A stretch of DNA of 64,000 bases, from positions 170,141 to 234,140 of the forward strand of contig NW_005200417.1 of the NCBI RefSeq assembly GCF_000372725.1. The letters run 5' to 3'. This DNA is from Emiliania huxleyi CCMP1516 (lineage: Eukaryota; Haptophyta; Isochrysidales; Noelaerhabdaceae). The translations under genes were made by a program, and so were the position numbers. Shown here one piece after another: positions 50,698 to 60,144 of the stretch (its first letter is position 1; the number at the start of each line of letters is the position of its first letter). The notes under the pieces are model-generated. The model ran no database searches. It was not told where the DNA came from and saw only the letters and a list, made by a program, of their open reading frames with translations.

Positions 50698-52866
50698 TGC
50701 CAAAAGATGGCCGGCTCAGGGCCGGCTCGTCGACTCGAGAGGCGCAGCAGGCGGGAAGGGGCGCGGGAGTGTCGGCCCGCGCTGGCGCTGCGCTCGAGCG
50801 GCGTGCACACACTTCGGGCACTGGGCCGCCATGGAGCGAGCCCGAACGTATCCAGGACGGAGAGACTAATTATGGCATGATCGGCGTGCGAGCTGTGTTG
50901 CTGATCCCGTGTCCAGTTCCGGTCTATGCACTGTGGTCTGTGTGGGAAAGGGGTGCTCTCGCTATATGTGTCGTGTCGCTCTTTTTGAACGCGACGGCCG
51001 ATGCACATAGGTGAGGACGAAGCAGAAACTAGCGCAGACGAGAGCAGGGCAGACCCGGGGACTGGGGAGCCGGAGCAGACGGCATCGGCCGCCGAGGGAA
51101 CGTTGGGAAGAGGCACGAGGAGGGCGGCGACCTCGACCGAATATGGAGGACCCGTCGCCAGACGACGCAGGGCAGAAGACGGTGAGGCGGAGCAGACGCG
51201 CAGGGCGAGACGAGGGAGGGAGCAGGATGTTGCGGAGATCAGCAGGAGGATGTACGAAGAGATTAGGAGTAGCAGGGACCCGAGGGACCATGTGGAAGAC
51301 GGCTAGTGCTAGTCCCCCACCGGGAGGACGACCCCGGCTAGTCGCCGACCACACCCACAAAGAACCCTGCACAAAGATCGCACGGGCGGGGACCTGTTCC
51401 TTTTTACCCATCTCACAGTAGAGGTGACCGTTTTATTTATTCGGTCAAAACACCGCGCCCGTAACCCGATGCCAATCATTCGCCTAGAAGCCCCTCTGAT
51501 GAGTGGTCAGATGAATAGTGCCCAAGAGCGAGGGATACGGAGGGGAGCACAAATAGGACGCCCAGCCCTGCCCTCGTGCCGCCGAGTGCGTATCCTATGC
51601 GAGAGAGACCCCCTGTGCCCGTGCCCAGCCCTCTCCGCGCCGCGATGCGCCCTCCCCCCTCGCTTTTGCAAAATCCTGCAAAGGTGGGGACGTGTCTGTC
51701 CTCGACCCAGCCCTAGCTTGGGATGTCTGTTTTATTTATTTATTCCGCCGCAGCGAGTCGACGTCTCCCGAGGCGATGAGACTCAAGGCGTCCGCGTCCT
51801 CCATCCGTTTGGTCGTCACCTGGCGAGCAGAGGCCTTACCTTACCTTACCTTACCTTACCTCGATCCTCGTCCGGGAGCGTCCTGCGACTCCTGGCCCCA
51901 CTCCGCGAGCCTTCCCCCCGCCGAGCACCAAAGAGCAGCGTGCGTGTGCCTCTCGCCAGATATCGAGCCCTCCGGGAGAATCTCAAGATAGAGAAAAAGA
52001 CGACGCTCTCTCACAGCGTTGGTGTCCAGTCCGAGCCTGGCTGTTCTTCACCTTTCTACCTACCTACCTCACAGCACTGGATGTGCGGTTAATGACTGCA
52101 CTCCAAGTGCTCCAAGTGCGGAGAGGGAGGAGAGAGAGAGAGGAGAACTGGGACCTGTCGTGTGGGTGAACCCTGCCCAGCCCCCCTCCGTGTCGCGATG
52201 CGCTCCCCGCTCCCGTTCCCCTGTGTCCCTGATCGTCCTTACAAGATCCTGCTCGTGCAGGTGTGGGGACCCTGTCCTTTCTCCCACCCCTTGTTTGGTG
52301 TGTCCGTTTTATTTATTTATTTATTTAGCCATCCCTCCCTTGGGTTGTCTGTTTTCTTTCTTTTAGCACACAGGTAGAAACAAAGTCGCACGACACTGCG
52401 CACGGGACTGGCGCGCACTGGCACTAACACAGGCACACTACGGGAGCCGCCTAAGCGACTCCCGCAAGGGCGGCGAGGCACTTAGCTCCGACCTCCGTGC
52501 ACTCGCCCGCCCCCGCCACTCTCTCGGCTACGGGACCGGCCCCAGCTTCGGCCTTCGGCTGAGGGCTGACAAGCGGCCGAGCCCAAATCACTGTGAGAGT
52601 CGTGATTTCTTGTTGGTTTTCAAAAATCTCTCAGGCAAGCTCATTCACAATCTGCTCTCTCTGCGATCGAAAGGGAGAATTTTGAGACAAAGCGGATAGA
52701 AAACAAAAACCCAACGCACTACTCTCTCACATGACAAGCGATCCCACGACAGCGATTGTGGGGACTACATGATCCCGTACGTGAAGGGTGGAGGGGCCCT
52801 AGGGGCCCGTCCGCAGACAGAGCTATAGGCGGCGCGGGCACCCCCCACTGGGGCCGAGGGTAAGAC
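50698..52866. other. Repeat-rich intergenic region, ~2.2 kb
   Basis: It contains a pair of related ~130-bp direct repeats (about 51620-51750 and 52175-52330, both with CGCGATGCGC, GTGGGGACSTGTC and TTTATTTATTTAT blocks), a (CCTTA)n run at 51837-51862, a copy of the inverted-repeat element interior at 52015-52066, and the box CACTCCAAGTGCTCCAAGTG at 52100. ORFs at 51001-51306 and 51424-52092 are compositionally biased and not accepted as genes. Confidence 0.6.
52525..52640. mobile_element. Solo arm of the 4.8-5.8-kb inverted-repeat element
   Basis: CGGCTACGGGACCGGCCCC, CAAATCACTGTGAGAGTCG and TGATTTCTTGTTGGTT match the arm at 5406-5500 (inverted) and at 5729-5775. Here the TTAATAAAAATC junction reads TTTTCAAAAATC, so the TTAA is lost. 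Confidence 0.8.
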
Positions 52867-53094
52867 CTAGAGGCCGTTTGCCACTTGCTTGTTCTTGACG
52901 TCGTTGACCCAGTTGGTACGCATCTTGCGCACTTGGAGCACTTGGAGTGGCTGCAGTCGGCAACCTCACACCCATGCGCGCCTGCTTGTTGATGTTGTCG
53001 GCGTCGCCCGCCACCGCCGCCATGGAGATCTGCTGCGTGTGGTGGATGATAAAGGAGGAGAAAACACCGCGGTTGTTGAGATCCCTGTGGCCAA
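52867..53094 (-). CDS. Small protein fragment with a repeat-derived intron
   Basis: Exon A (52982-53094) reads DLNNRGVFSSFIIHHTQQIS and MAAVAGDADNINKQ. Exon B (52867-52923) reads MRTNWVNDVKNKQVANGL and a stop. They join across a 58-bp GC-AG intron (52924-52981). The residues look coding and conserved, but I do not recognise the family. The upstream exon is unclear (a GT-AG intron ending at 53095 is plausible, but the preceding frame has a stop), so the start is missing. It could be a real small gene or a decayed one. Confidence 0.4.
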
Positions 53095-53410
53095 AGAGGA
53101 CAAACACAACAGAAGCGCGAGCACCGAAGCGATTAGATCTACCTCTGCTTCGTCGGTCTGGTCCCTCACTCTTTGAGGTGTGCTAGTCGCTCGCTATCCC
53201 ACATGCGCAGATGGGCTCGTCTGAATTCGGACGCCTGTGCTACCCTTCACACACGCTACACACGGTGTACTAGCACGGCGCATCCTGCGCCGTGCCCCAT
53301 GAATGTCGATACTCCAGCATCACACCCTCTGTGCCACAATCGTGTCACGTGGACGTCCCTTAGTCGGCGCGTCTTGTCTGTCGCGATGTCCTAGACGTCG
53401 TGCCTTTCTG

Positions 53411-54108
53411 GTCCTTTACAATCCTTCAGCCAGCCACCCTCCGGCTCTGAGCCTCCGCGCTCAAACGTGGTACCTCCGGTGAGATGCAAACCGCCCACCA
53501 GGCCATGGCGGACAAACCCGCCACGCCCCAGCGCGATGACATGGCCACCGTCGCACTCGACACCGTCTTACTCGACGAAGAGCCTACAGCAGATCAGGTC
53601 CTTACTGCAGTCCTCGTGCTCATGGACTTCGTGGCATACGCCGGCGCCGCCGCTATGCCTCTGGATCAACCGTGAATTTCTGATGCTGCACGGCACCAAC
53701 GCTGTCACCCTCCCAATCGCCACCGCCATCTTTGTCGTCACCATCAATTTTGTCCGCGGCATGCTCATCGCCGCCCGCTTTCCTCACAGCCTACGCATGC
53801 AAAGGGTACACTGCCTCTTGCGCTCTCGCGGCGGCTTGCGTGGCTCGCGTCAAGACTTGGGTCGCCTTCGGATCTGAGTCGCACCAACGCTCCGTCAAAA
53901 GCTCCGTCTGTGATGTCCACATGGCACCCCGGGGAGAAGCTTCCCACGAGGGGGACGAGCCGTTTTGCCGGCTCAATCGAGATCAGTTTGAACGACAACT
54001 CGCTTGAGACAGAGGAAGACGTTGCCGCATCGCCGCTCAGCTAGCCGCCGCCTTTACAATCCTTCAGCCAGCCACCCTCCGGCTCTGAGCCTCCGAACTC
54101 AAACGGGG
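53411..54108. repeat. ~57-bp direct repeats 641 bp apart
   Basis: TTTACAATCCTTCAGCCAGC, CACCCTCCGGCTCTGAGCC and CTCAAACG occur at about 53413-53468 and again at 54054-54108, with three differences. They bracket the frame-broken ORF at 53484-54007. Confidence 0.85.
53484..54007 (+). pseudogene. Frame-broken small membrane protein
   Basis: Coding-like segments appear in three successive frames: TADQVLTAVLVLMDFVAYAG (frame from 53484), then TLPIATAIFVVTINFVRGML (frame of 53467), then LTAYACKGYTASCALAAACV and ARVKTWVAFGSESHQRSVKS (frame of 53732), ending at 54007. Two tiny introns could reconcile them (CTCACAG at about 53788 is a possible acceptor), otherwise it is a pseudogene. It lies between ~57-bp direct repeats. 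Confidence 0.35.
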
Positions 54109-54329
54109 CTTTCGAGCTTCGGAGCCCTGCACGGTCCGTTCGCCCCGATTTTTTTGACTCAGGGCGCTTCACCGCCGCCTTTTGATGTAGGGAACCTCGC
54201 AGCTTCCCCCCGGTGAGCCGCCGCCTCCGCCGCGCGCGCCCGCACAGCAAGGCCTCTACGGGCGAGCCACTGGCGCTACTCGCTGCGGTGGCGGTGCCAG
54301 TCTCCCTCTCTCCCTGGTAGGTATAACGT

Positions 54330-56255
54330 GTGCAGATGGCTCGCTATCCTCCGCCGTCGTTACCGCCGCCGCCGCCACTGTCACCTCTTACGCACTGCGA
54401 AGGCCTCGAACAGACAAACAACGGTTCCGACGGGGACGACTTTGACCCGATGTACGTGGTCGGCGTCTCGCTCGCCGCTCTGTCCGCGCTCATCTCGAGC
54501 GTCGCTTTGCTCATCATGAAGCGTTCGGCGGACACCGAGGCCGGCCTCCCGCTGCGCCCGAGCTGCACGCACCGCTGGCGACGGCTCTGGTGGCTTGGCT
54601 TCCTCATGAATACCGGGTCCGAGGTCAGCCTGTCGGTCGTGGCGCTGGGCATGGCGCCGATCTCGGTGATAGCACCGATCTTTGGGCTCGCCATCGTCTT
54701 CAGCGCCGTCCTCGCGCGCCTGGGCTGGGTGCCGGGCGTCAAGGAGTCCCTCTCCCGCGCCGAGTGGGCCTCCATCGTCGTGATTGTGGTGGGGATCGGC
54801 CTGTGCAGCGCCTTCGGGCCCTCAACGGAGCACGAGATCGCGTTCGAAGACATCGGCAAGTACTTTGGGCGCGCGTCCTTCCTCGGCTACGCCTGCCCCG
54901 CCGCCGCCTTCGTCCTCTTCTGGGTCGCCGTGCTCCTCCCTCGCTCGCCCCTCCTCTGGCTGCGACCAGGCTCCAGGTACGCCAGCCCACCTCTCGATCA
55001 CAGTCCACCTGCGCCTCCGCCGCTCTCGGGCACTTCGAGTCCGGAGCGAGCCAGAGAGCTCGACTCCTTCGTAGGTCCGTCACCCTCTCCATCTGCGCCT
55101 CCGCCGCCTCGGGCATCGCGGGCGCGTTCTCCATCGTCTTCTCAAAGCGCGCCCCCCGCCGCACCCCTGAACACCCCCCCCCACCCCGGACTAGCGCCCC
55201 CGCAAGCCGTCTCCTGCCCCCTCCCCTCTGCTCGCGGCGTCTCGTCTCGCCCCGTCTCTCGACCCTGTCTCCAGCGCGGCCGAGCCCCTCCCTCCCGACT
55301 CTCCGCCGCCTCTCCCTTGCGCAGGATCTTCTCGGAGGCCACCTCCCCCCCCCCACCCCCCCTTGGGGTCGGGGAGGCAGCACACGATCAACCACTCGAT
55401 CACGCGCTGCTCTGATTCGGACCAGGCCATCATCCACCGCTGGCTCGGCAAGGGAGACACGTCTGTCTTCAGCGACGGGGTGACCCGCCCTCGCCGAGGG
55501 AGTACGGTCACCCTCCACGCGCCGTGGACTTACACCTAGGACCACCCGAACAGGTGACGTACGCGTCGGTGGCGGGGATCGCCGTTTGCGCGCCGGCCAA
55601 CTCTGGCTGCTCGACGGGCCTGCGAAGAGGGGCTCATGCAGCAATCACATGAGAAGGTGGTGGTTCTAGGCGCAGCTCTGGCTGCTCAACTGGGCCCTCG
55701 GCTCGGGCAAGGCGGCATACGTCGTGCCCCTCTACACAGTGATGATCATCTGCAACAACGTCATTCAGGGCGCGTGCTCCGCCGCCCCGCCCCGCCCCGC
55801 CCCCGGGGACCCCCCCCCCCCCCCTGACACCCTGACACCCCCCGGCCCGCACAGGCGGCCTCCTCTTCGACGAGTTCACCTGCCTCGCCGAGAGCGAGTA
55901 CAAGCTCGCCGTGTTCGTCACCGCCCTCCTCCTCACCGTCGCCGGCGTCGCCCTCCTCTCCTCGCAGCAAGAGGGCGCGCGCAGCAGGGGCGGCGCAGCG
56001 AGCAGAGGCGGCGCCGACGGCTCCTCGGTCGGCCCCGAGCCGTCGGGGTCCTCCGCCTCCGCCTTCGTGCCGTTCCGCAGGTCTTCGCGCCGCGACTCCG
56101 CCTCGATGCGGCTCGTGCGCGAGGTGCCGGGCTCGCCGCAGGCCAAGGCCGCGGGCCACTTCCGCGAGCGGGGGAGGGGCATCGAGGAGATCCAGCTCCG
56201 GCACCGGAACTCCTTCGACGGCTGCTCCCAGGGGTCCAGCTCCTTCGTGGTGTAA
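54330..56255 (+). CDS. NIPA-like (DMT superfamily) membrane transporter
   Basis: It starts MQMARYPPPSLPPPPPLSPL; MARYPP at 54336 is an alternative. Membrane helices are FDPMYVVGVSLAALSALISS, TGSEVSLSVVALGMAPISVI with APIFGLAIVFSAVLARLGWV, EWASIVVIVVGIGLCSAFG and GYACPAAAFVLFWVAVLLP. Exons then add SVTLSICASAASGIAGAFSI, QLWLLNWALGSGKAAYVVPL with YTVMIICNNVIQG, and GLLFDEFTCLAESEYKLAVF with a Ser/Arg-rich tail ending at 56255. The order of helices and the conserved G-S-x-A-P region fit the NIPA Mg2+ transporter family. Introns 54977-55074 (GT-AG) and 55596-55669 (GC-AG) each open with a diverged copy of the next exon's start. Confidence 0.7.
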
Positions 56256-56328
56256 CCTGACGGCTGTTTAGATGATGTTTTAGTTCATACTGCCAGGAAA
56301 GCGAACCCTACTCCGCACGCGCGCACTT

Positions 56329-57882
56329 GGAGCACTTTGGAGTGCAGTCATTAGCCTCACATCCAGGGCCGGGGAACTAAGAAGCGCACCCAGCGGGCCG
56401 GATGATCGGGATCGGGTTGCGGGCAAGAGAGCCCTAGCCCCGGGGGTGCGCGTTCGCAGGGCAAGTGGGCTGTAAAGTAAACACAGGTCTCCAAGGGTTA
56501 GCCCCGCGTACCGGGTTTCCCCTTTAACTGCAGGACGCCCCCTCTACTCGGAGCTAATGAACACCACACTGTACGCCCCACACCACCAGAGTCTGCACTC
56601 ACACGCACAGGCATTTGAGTAGACCCCCCGCCTGAGGGCTCACCCCCGGTCTTCCCAGGGTTCCGACCCTCCTTGATTCGCTCTCTTGCTCATCTCCCGA
56701 GCGTTATGCGACGACTGGTGTGGTCGTTTCCCTCGTTGTTGGTGTCGCTTTCTCTGCTGCCGCCCTCCGTCTCCGCCAGTTCCTCCCGGCTCCACCGAAT
56801 CCGAGGGCGTCGACGGCCCGGCCAAGGCCCCCCCGGGCGAGTGCGGCGGCTCTCTATCCTCTCGCCACGACTCCTCGGGAGGTCGAGCCACCTCTCCCTG
56901 GTCGGCGAATCGCGCCCGCACCCGCGGCCTCTCTATCGTCTTCGGCTCGCCCCCCCCCTCCGCCGGCTCCTCTTCAGGCTCGGGGAGGCGTGGCCCTCCC
57001 TGTCGAAGATCGCGGTGATCCGGCTGCCACCGCGACGGGTCTTCCCCCGGTGAGCTCGTACGTCCCGACTCCACTCGCAGAGGCCGCGTCAGCTCATCTC
57101 TCGCCTCCTCCGACAGCTGACCCCAAGCCCCCCCTGGGTCCCTCCGGCCTCGGCCTTCCGGCTCGCCGGCGGGCCTGTTATCACGTTGCGGCAACTCCCC
57201 TTCCCCAGCCCCTCCTCCCGGGTACTCCAGCCTCCGGCGGGGCGGTTCCGGATCCTCTAGGCTATTCCGAGCAGGTCCATACGGTGGCGGCCCCGCCGGC
57301 GGCGGGGGTGGAGGCGGTGGCAGGGGCGGCGGGTTCAGCGGCGGCCCTTGCGGCCCAAACATCTGGTGCGGAGCCGCTGGGGCGGTCCCACGACCCTGCA
57401 GCCGTTCCAGTGGCGGGGGCGGAAGTGGCAGTGCGGGTGGCGGAAACGATGGCGGCACTGGCGGCCGCACCGCCTGGTGTGGAACCTCAGGGGCGGCTCC
57501 TCGACCCAGCGGTCGCTCCAGCGGCGGGGGCGGAGGCGGTGGTGGTGGGGGCGGGCCTGGTGGCGGCGCCGGCCGCCGCAACTCCTGGGGTGGGGCCCCG
57601 GGGGAGGCCCCCTGCCCCTGTGGCCGTCCCAGCCGTGGTTCCACGCGTCGGCCGTCCACCCCGCTCGTGGGGGGGGGCCTAGCTCTCGTCTCCCCTCGGG
57701 AGGGGGGGGGGCAGGGCCCGGATTCGCCGACGGCTCCGCCTCCCCCCCGCTCCGCATCAGGCCGTACGTAGGCTGCGCAGTAGCTGCGCCGCCTCCCCCC
57801 TCGCCCGGTCCCTCTCGATTCGGTCCCACACTGACCGGATATCAAAGGCCGAGTTGTGTTCGGATAGCGGGCCCGCCGATGC
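56329..57882. mobile_element. LTR-like element, copy 2, one terminal repeat
   Basis: The terminal repeat at 56329-56460 matches those at 9180-9310 and 10748-10878. The interior 56461-57882 matches 9311-10733 closely and ends GCGGGCCCGCCGATGC, where copy 1 continues into its second terminal repeat. Here the second repeat is missing and unrelated sequence follows. It ends 125 bp upstream of the SWI3-like gene's ATG. Confidence 0.75.
56640..57845 (-). CDS. Intact Pro-rich ORF of the LTR-like element
   Basis: A 401-residue uninterrupted frame on the minus strand, from MISGQCGTESRGTGRGGRRR. The N-terminal half consists of Pro-rich repeats (PPPPPPPPPPLERPLGRGAA; RPPVPPSFPPPALPLPPPPL) and the C-terminal half is charged (PEEEPAEGGGEPKTIERPRV; GDGGRQQRKRHQQRGKRPHQ). 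Copy 1 carries the same protein broken into several frames. No enzyme motif. Gag-like in composition only. Confidence 0.4.
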   Translation of the reverse strand: MISGQCGTESRGTGRGGRRRSYCAAYVRPDAERGGGGAVGESGPCPPPSRGETRARPPPTSGVDGRRVEPRLGRPQGQGASPGAPPQELRRPAPPPGPPPPPPPPPPPLERPLGRGAAPEVPHQAVRPPVPPSFPPPALPLPPPPLERLQGRGTAPAAPHQMFGPQGPPLNPPPLPPPPPPPPAGPPPYGPARNSLEDPEPPRRRLEYPGGGAGEGELPQRDNRPAGEPEGRGRRDPGGAWGQLSEEARDELTRPLRVESGRTSSPGEDPSRWQPDHRDLRQGGPRLPEPEEEPAEGGGEPKTIERPRVRARFADQGEVARPPEESWREDREPPHSPGGALAGPSTPSDSVEPGGTGGDGGRQQRKRHQQRGKRPHQSSHNAREMSKRANQGGSEPWEDRG

Positions 57883-58007
57883 CACCCGTGTCTTCACACA
57901 GCAAGCGTACGCCTTCATCGCCTGCCTCCCAGACTTTGTCGGTCCTGGAAGAAGCTCGGCAGACGTTTCTCTTCTCGCATTGCCGCAGCCGCCCCTCTCG
58001 CGTCGGC

Positions 58008-59345
58008 ATGAACCCAGCCTGCGACCCTATGGCGGCGGCGGCGGCGGCGGCGGCCGCGGGCCAGGCGGCTGCTGCGGCAGCTAGCGCCGCCGCCGCCGCG
58101 AGCGGGCTGCCGCTCTCTGCGAACATGGCGCCGGCTGCCGCTCCGCCAGGACCGCCAGCAGTCATTTTGCCTTCGTATGCCGCCTGGTTCGATCCGAATG
58201 CGGTGCACGCGATCGAGCGGCGCGCGCTGCCCGAGTTCTTCGACGGCTCTTCGGCCGTCAAGACGGAGCTCGCGTACACCGAGGCGCGCAACTTCATCGT
58301 CAGCTCGTACCGCGAGCAGCCGGCGCTGTACCTCCCGCTCACCGAGGTGCGGCGTCATCTCGCCATCGATGTCGCCGCCGCCACGCGGCTGCACCGCTTC
58401 CTCGAGCACTGGGGCATCATCAATTACGTCGCCACGCCGCAGGCCGCCGCGGCGGCCGCGCGCGCCGAGCACAGCGGCCATGGAGGAGCGATTGTGCCGG
58501 ACGCCCCGAGCACGGCGACTGCCGCGGCGGCAGCGCTGGCGCAGAGCCGGCACACGCTGAGCGCGCGGCCGGAGACCTTCCCGTCCGGCGGCGGGAGTGG
58601 CTGGTCGGACGACGACACGCTAGCCCTGCTCGAGGCGCTCGGCCGGGTGGGGGAGGGGCGGTGGGAGGAGGTTGCCGCTCACGTTGGCAAGTCGGTCGAC
58701 GAGTGCGTCCAGCGCTTCGTCGAGCTCCCTATCGAGGAGCCGCACGGCTTCGAGGCGCTGCGCGCCGTGCCGCCGCCCCCCCAGCAGCAACCCTCCCGCG
58801 GCGGCAGCGGCCGACCCGAGGACGGCGCAGCTCGCTCTGCTCGCGGCGGCGGCCCGCGGGGCGGAGAGGGACGAGCTGCAGGCGGTGGCGGGAGCGGCGG
58901 GAGCGGCGGGCGCCGACGGGAGCGCGGCGGAGGGCTTGGAGGCGGCGGCAGCTGGCTTTCGGCAGGCTGCTGCGCAGGTGGCTGGTGCTGCCCGGGGAGA
59001 TGGGGAGGGAGGAGGAGGGGGGGAGGGAGGAGGAGCGGCCGGCTGACGCGGCGGGTGCGAGTAGGTGCTGAGCGCGGTGCAGCAGCACGCGCTCGCTTGC
59101 GTGCGGGAGGAGGAGGAGGCGATGGCGGCGCTCATGGCCAAGGCTCCCCCCACTCNNNNNNNNNNNNNNNNNNNNNNNNNNNNNNNNNNNNNNNNNNNNN
59201 NNNNNNNNNNNNNNNNNNNNNNNNNNNNNNNNNNNNNNNNNNNNNNNNNNNNNNNGAGCCCCTCTCGCTCGAGCGTCGCAAGATCATCCCCCCAGAGCAG
59301 CTCAAGGCACAGTTCCAGGCCAACCAGCAGCCGCAGCAGCAGCAT

Positions 59346-59389
<44 letters not shown>

Positions 59390-59516
59390 CCCAGAGCCGC
59401 CGCAGCCCGAGCCGCCCAACATGGTGGCGATCACTTTGGCGCCGTCTCCCGCGGTCAAGGCGGAGGAGGCCCCCGATGTGAAGATGCACGAGGCGCACAA
59501 CGGGAGCGGACAGTGA
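58008..59516 (+). CDS. SWI3/SMARCC-type chromatin remodelling subunit (SWIRM + SANT)
   Basis: The ATG at 58008 opens MNPACDPMAAAAAAAAAGQA. The SWIRM domain (~residues 55-150) reads VILPSYAAWFDPNAVHAIER, LPEFFDGSSAVKTELAYTEA, RNFIVSSYREQPALYLPLTE and LHRFLEHWGIINYVATPQ. The SANT domain (~205-250) reads GWSDDDTLALLEALGRVGEG, RWEEVAAHVGKSVDECVQRF and VELPIEEPHGFE, with the LPIED-like signature that follows SANT in SWI3. An Ala-rich exon and LSAVQQHALACVREEEEAMA follow. A 100-N gap then interrupts the coding region, and the last exon has a Gln tract and ends HEAHNGSGQ at 59516. Scaffold subunit of SWI/SNF complexes. The sequence across the gap is unknown. Confidence 0.85.
59156..59255. other. Assembly gap of 100 N inside the SWI3-like gene
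   Basis: Exactly 100 N between the exon ending MAALMAKAPPT and the exon starting EPLSLERRKIIPPEQL. It may hide an intron and coding residues. Confidence 0.98.
59325..59388 (+). repeat. (CAG)n tract coding for polyglutamine
   Basis: CAG codons with single CCG and CAT interruptions near the C-terminus of the SWI3-like protein, giving QQPQQQHQ and then a run of 15 Gln. Confidence 0.95.
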
Positions 59517-60144
59517 GACGCCGCGCGCCAGGGGCAAGGGGGGCGCCCCTGCTGCGGGTGAGTACGCATCCCCCCCCCCCCCCCCTCCCCCGCCCTTGGC
59601 CGCACAGCGGCGCTAAGGGGGGTATAATACGTGCATGGCCACTTCGCCACACGCGACCGGGCTGCAGGACTGATGTTGCGAGACCGGTTACCCGGCAGGG
59701 GTCCCACATCGACATGGGGACACGCACACGATGGGACACGCACTCACTCACCGTGACAGACCACACTTTCCCTGCACCCTGGGGCCTGGAACACCGCGCC
59801 AAAAAACTCGGCGGGGCTGTTGCGTTGGCGTCTCCCTCTCCGCTTGTTCTTTCTCAAACCGCTAACAAGCTGTCCCGCTGTCCCGCCCAATCACTTACCA
59901 TTCTCGTCTCGTCGTCGAAGTGAATAAATGTTAATTCGGGGCAAAAAGCCCACGAATTTTACTCGACTTGGTTGCGTTCAGCACCTCTGGACGCGCGCCC
60001 CCCCGCCCCCCCGGACCATACCTCTGGACGCACGCGACCAGGTAGGTGACGTCTGCTCGACTATAGCCTGCAGTACGACGTTCTTGACGAGGAGGCTCTC
60101 GACCTCGGCAACGGTTGACTCAGCTGCACGACTTTCACCCCACC

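Noticed and set aside
51001-52092. Two plus-strand ORFs as genes
   Set aside because: Strong Arg/Glu/Ala bias, overlap with dispersed repeats and TTTATTTA tracts, and no recognisable domain.
57348-58007. The SWI3-like ORF extends ~220 codons upstream in frame
   Set aside because: The extension lies entirely in the LTR-like element's antisense Pro-rich ORF. The first Met with a sensible N-terminus is at 58008.
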